64,000 nucleotides of DNA from Microbacterium sp. (GTDB lineage: Bacteria; Actinomycetota; Actinomycetes; Actinomycetales; Microbacteriaceae): NCBI RefSeq assembly GCF_031179285.1, contig NZ_JAPSHY010000002.1:1-64000 (forward strand), written 5' to 3'. The notes beneath the pieces are model-generated. The model did no database searches. It saw nothing but the letters and a program-made list of their open reading frames with translations, and was not told the DNA's origin. Positions 61,379 to 64,000 of this stretch are shown piece by piece. Each line of letters begins with the position of its first letter. Position 1 is the stretch's first letter. A program made the translations under genes and the position numbers.

Positions 61379-64000
61379 GTGAAGCGACGGGAGCGGCCCA
61401 CGCTTCGCCGGTTGCTCGCAGGCGTTTCCAGCGCTCTGCTGGTGACGTCTACAGCGTTCGGGATCACTGCGCTGCAGTCCGCCATCGCGCCCGAAGCGGC
61501 GTTCGCGGCTCCGAGCGACTGCAGCATCGCCACGAACGGATCGTTCGAAAGCCCGAACATCCAAGACCCGGCCAACCCGCAGCCCGGTGACGCTTACGTC
61601 GGCGGCTACAACCAGTACCGCACCAGTCAGGCGACGATCAGCGGCTGGCAGACGGTTGCGGGAACGATCGACCTCCTGCGCTACTACAGCAACGCCAGCG
61701 ACGGGGCGCAGAGCCTCGACCTCTGGGGCACCGCTCCCAGCACCATCCAGCAGACGTTCACGGACCTGACCCCAGGTGCGGAGTACACCTTCTCGCTTGA
61801 CTACAGCGGTATGGAGACGGGAAGCTCGAGCGGCACGGTTCAGCTCAGTCAAGGCGGCGCGTTCTCGACGGTGACCACCCTCGCACCGTCTTCCAACGCC
61901 GTCCGCAACGGGGCGTACGGCACACCCCAGGCCCCGGCCTTCACCGTCGCCTGGTCGACTTTCGAGCACACGTTCACGGCGACGGGCACGTCCGCCACGG
62001 TGCGCATCCAGAACCAGGTCGCCCCATCGGCATTCAACACCGGACTCTTCGTCGACAACTTCTCCTTCACCGGCGGACTGCCCTGCGAGGACTACGGAGA
62101 CGCCCCGGAGTCGTATGGGACCTCATTCGCGGCGAACGGCCCGGCGCATCTGGCCGTCGGTCCGGTGCTGGGTCTGGACCGCGACGCGGAGTGGGACGGG
62201 GCGCCGAATGCGACCGCGACCGGCGACGACACCGCGGGCGCTCCGAACGACGAAGATTCTCTCGGTGCTCTCTCGTTCAGCCCAGGCGCCGCGACCGTCA
62301 CCGTGCCCGTGACGGTGGCCAATCCCACCAGCGAGACTGCGACGCTTTACGGGTGGATCGATGCAGACGCCAACGGCCGCTTCGACGCGACCGAGTTCGT
62401 CTCCGCGCTCGTCGCCCCTGGTTCGACGAGTGCAGAACTCACCTTCGCCGGCCAGCCGAGGTTCACGGGCGACGCCGACTACATGATGCGTCTGCGACTG
62501 ACCACCGATCTGCTCGTCGATGACGGTGCCACGCCCGGAGATGAGCGCGCACTCGGCTCGGCCACCGACGGCGAGGTGGAGGATCACCTCGTCGCGGTAC
62601 CCGTGCTGTCCAGCCTCACCGTCGCGAAGAGCGCGACCCCTGCCGCTGCTTCGTCCGTCGGCGATGACATCACCTACTCGTTCCTCGTGACCAACACCGG
62701 CAACGTAACTCTGGCCGACGTCACGGTCGTGGAAGGAGACTTCACCGGAGCCGGCGAACTTTCCGACGTCGATTGCGCGGCGGGGGCGGCCTCGCTCGCA
62801 CCGGGAGCGAGCGTCACGTGCACGGCGACGTACGAGTTGACGCAGACAGACGTCGACGCGGGCTCGATCTCGAACACCGCGACTGCCACGGCGACGCCTC
62901 CGAGTGGTCCGACGCCCGTCTCTCCGTCCTCGACGACGGTCGTTCAGATCCCGCCCGCCCCGGGGCTCTCGGTCGTGAAGTCCGCTACGCCCTCGGAAGC
63001 CGGTGAATTCCTTGCCGGGCAGGAGATCGACTACTCGTTCGTCGTGACGAACACCGGCAACACGACGCTGTCGAACGTCGCGGTCGACGAGGTGTCCTTC
63101 ACCGGCACCGGTGATGCGCCGGTGGTCTCGTGCCCGGTAGGCGCTGCTTCGCTCGCCCCCGGTGCGCAGGTGGTCTGCACCGCCGAGTACACGCTCACGC
63201 AGGCAGATGTCGATGCGGGAAGCCTGACGAACTCCGCCTCGGCGACCGCCACGCCGCCGTCGGGGCCGCCGCTGGTGTCGCCGCCGTCAGCGGTTACGGT
63301 TCCGAGCATCGCAGCGCCGGCGATGACTGTGGTGAAGACCGCTGACACGGATTCCCTCGTCGCCGCCGGTCAGGATGTGACGTACTCGTTTCTCGTCACG
63401 AACACGGGAAACGTCACTCTGAATGACGTCGCGGTGAACGAGACGGACTTCACGGGTGCGGGTGATCTGGCTGCAGTGGTCTGCCCGACGGACACGCTCC
63501 TTCCCGGACAGTTCACCGTCTGCACGACGACCTACAGTGCGGCTCAGGCTGACATCGACGAAGGCGGCGAGCTGAGCAACACGGCGACAGCCGGCGCCGT
63601 CGATCCTGCGGGCGATGCGGTCTCGTCGGCACCGTCGACGTCAGTGATTCCGATCGACCAGGCGGCGGGCCTGACCGTCGTCAAGACCTCGGACGTCGTC
63701 GCCGCCGCCGTCGGACAGACGGTGACCTACTCGTTCGTGGTCTCGAACACGGGGAATGTGACCATCACCGACCCGACGGTCAACGAGATCGACTTCTCCG
63801 GTACGGGCGAGCTCTCCGCGGTCACCTGTCCGGAGGGGGACACGCTGGCACCCGGGGATGAGATCACCTGCACGGCCACCTACGAGGTGACGCAGGCGGA
63901 TGTCGATTCCGGTGAGCTGACGAACACCGCCACAGCGACAGGTACGACGCCGAGCGGCGAGCCCACCGAGCCCTCCACGCCGTCGACGTCGATCGTCACG
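61379..64000 (+). CDS. Large secreted DUF11-type repeat protein with GEVED domain (partial, runs off the window)
   Basis: 874 codons without a stop. Started at GTG 61379 (MKRRERPTLRRLLAGV...), giving a signal peptide cut after AAFAA; an in-frame TTG at 61340 has a better ribosome site. After the signal comes a beta-sandwich-like domain (CSIATNGSFESPNI, QQTFTDLTPGAEYTFSLDYSG), then a GEVED domain (DYGDAPESYGT, LYGWIDADANGRFDATEF, ATDGEVEDHLV, to about residue 405). Four DUF11/DUF7507 repeats begin near residues 413, 530, 649 and 765, each about 117 long, with V-x-K, TYSFLVTNTGNVTL and CTATYELTQADVDAG patterns. It is probably a cell-surface adhesin or stalk; a C-terminal anchor is beyond the window. 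Confidence 0.9.
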   Translation, partial: MKRRERPTLRRLLAGVSSALLVTSTAFGITALQSAIAPEAAFAAPSDCSIATNGSFESPNIQDPANPQPGDAYVGGYNQYRTSQATISGWQTVAGTIDLLRYYSNASDGAQSLDLWGTAPSTIQQTFTDLTPGAEYTFSLDYSGMETGSSSGTVQLSQGGAFSTVTTLAPSSNAVRNGAYGTPQAPAFTVAWSTFEHTFTATGTSATVRIQNQVAPSAFNTGLFVDNFSFTGGLPCEDYGDAPESYGTSFAANGPAHLAVGPVLGLDRDAEWDGAPNATATGDDTAGAPNDEDSLGALSFSPGAATVTVPVTVANPTSETATLYGWIDADANGRFDATEFVSALVAPGSTSAELTFAGQPRFTGDADYMMRLRLTTDLLVDDGATPGDERALGSATDGEVEDHLVAVPVLSSLTVAKSATPAAASSVGDDITYSFLVTNTGNVTLADVTVVEGDFTGAGELSDVDCAAGAASLAPGASVTCTATYELTQTDVDAGSISNTATATATPPSGPTPVSPSSTTVVQIPPAPGLSVVKSATPSEAGEFLAGQEIDYSFVVTNTGNTTLSNVAVDEVSFTGTGDAPVVSCPVGAASLAPGAQVVCTAEYTLTQADVDAGSLTNSASATATPPSGPPLVSPPSAVTVPSIAAPAMTVVKTADTDSLVAAGQDVTYSFLVTNTGNVTLNDVAVNETDFTGAGDLAAVVCPTDTLLPGQFTVCTTTYSAAQADIDEGGELSNTATAGAVDPAGDAVSSAPSTSVIPIDQAAGLTVVKTSDVVAAAVGQTVTYSFVVSNTGNVTITDPTVNEIDFSGTGELSAVTCPEGDTLAPGDEITCTATYEVTQADVDSGELTNTATATGTTPSGEPTEPSTPSTSIVT

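Overview
The window comes from a high-GC Gram-positive actinobacterium, most likely a Microbacterium or close relative (Microbacteriaceae). This rests on near-saturated G/C third positions, GTG starts, the sucCD / PerM-like (DUF6350) / purN-purH neighbourhood, monomeric isocitrate dehydrogenase, and many genes whose -10 box lies six bases before the start codon (leaderless type). No rRNA, tRNA, CRISPR array, transposase or phage gene was seen. The genus call is an inference from gene content and style.

Layout. 1-8.7 kb: end of sucC, sucD, a TetR/VOC divergent pair with a clear operator, homocysteine methyltransferase, AzgA-type purine permease, PerM-like membrane protein, purN and purH. 8.7-12.6 kb: small lipoprotein, MerR regulator, DoxX-like protein, an Ada-AlkA fusion and a Cys-alkyl-DNA transferase. 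12.6-16.7 kb: a heterodimeric ABC exporter behind a 5' leader that holds a 21-codon upstream ORF ending in VRLRG and a strong hairpin. 16.7-18.9 kb: a DUF559/AbiEi-type protein flanked by palindromic repeats, and a hypothetical protein. 18.9-27 kb: an alpha-xyloside / xyloglucan-oligosaccharide island (LacI regulator, ABC importer, GH31, GH1). 27-32 kb: GNAT, icd, L,D-transpeptidase, RidA. 32-45 kb: N-acetylglucosamine genes (a deacylase-GH20 fusion ORF, ROK regulator, ROK kinase, nagB, then nagA and a second GH20), split by NUDIX, FAD oxidase, DUF2568 and an unusual sigma factor with a membrane-anchored C-terminal extension. 45-47.6 kb: a ZTP riboswitch in front of glyA, then folD. 47.6-51.9 kb: membrane protein, DUF6882, MarR with a quinone-reductase-like enzyme, MFS exporter. 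51.9-59.9 kb: homoprotocatechuate (3,4-dihydroxyphenylacetate) meta-cleavage operon with GntR regulator and divergent MHS transporter. 60-64 kb: DUF4037 protein and the start of a large secreted repeat protein running off the window.

How genes work together. The GH31 alpha-xylosidase and GH1 beta-glucosidase would take apart oligosaccharides imported by the ABC system, under LacI control through two near-identical operators. Hexosaminidases free GlcNAc, the ROK kinase phosphorylates it, NagA deacetylates and NagB deaminates it to fructose-6-phosphate. HpaD, HpaE, FAH-RraA, HpaH and HpaI turn homoprotocatechuate toward pyruvate and succinic semialdehyde. glyA and folD, with purN and purH elsewhere in the window, link one-carbon supply to purine synthesis; the ZTP riboswitch is the sensor of that balance.

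The most interesting items are the probable antibiotic-sensing leader peptide of the BmrCD-like exporter, the in-frame fusion of an internally deleted D-aminoacylase to a GH20 enzyme, the sigma factor fused to a zinc-finger/membrane module, the FAH-RraA fusion, and a G/C homopolymer tract that leaves an importer permease without a convincing start.
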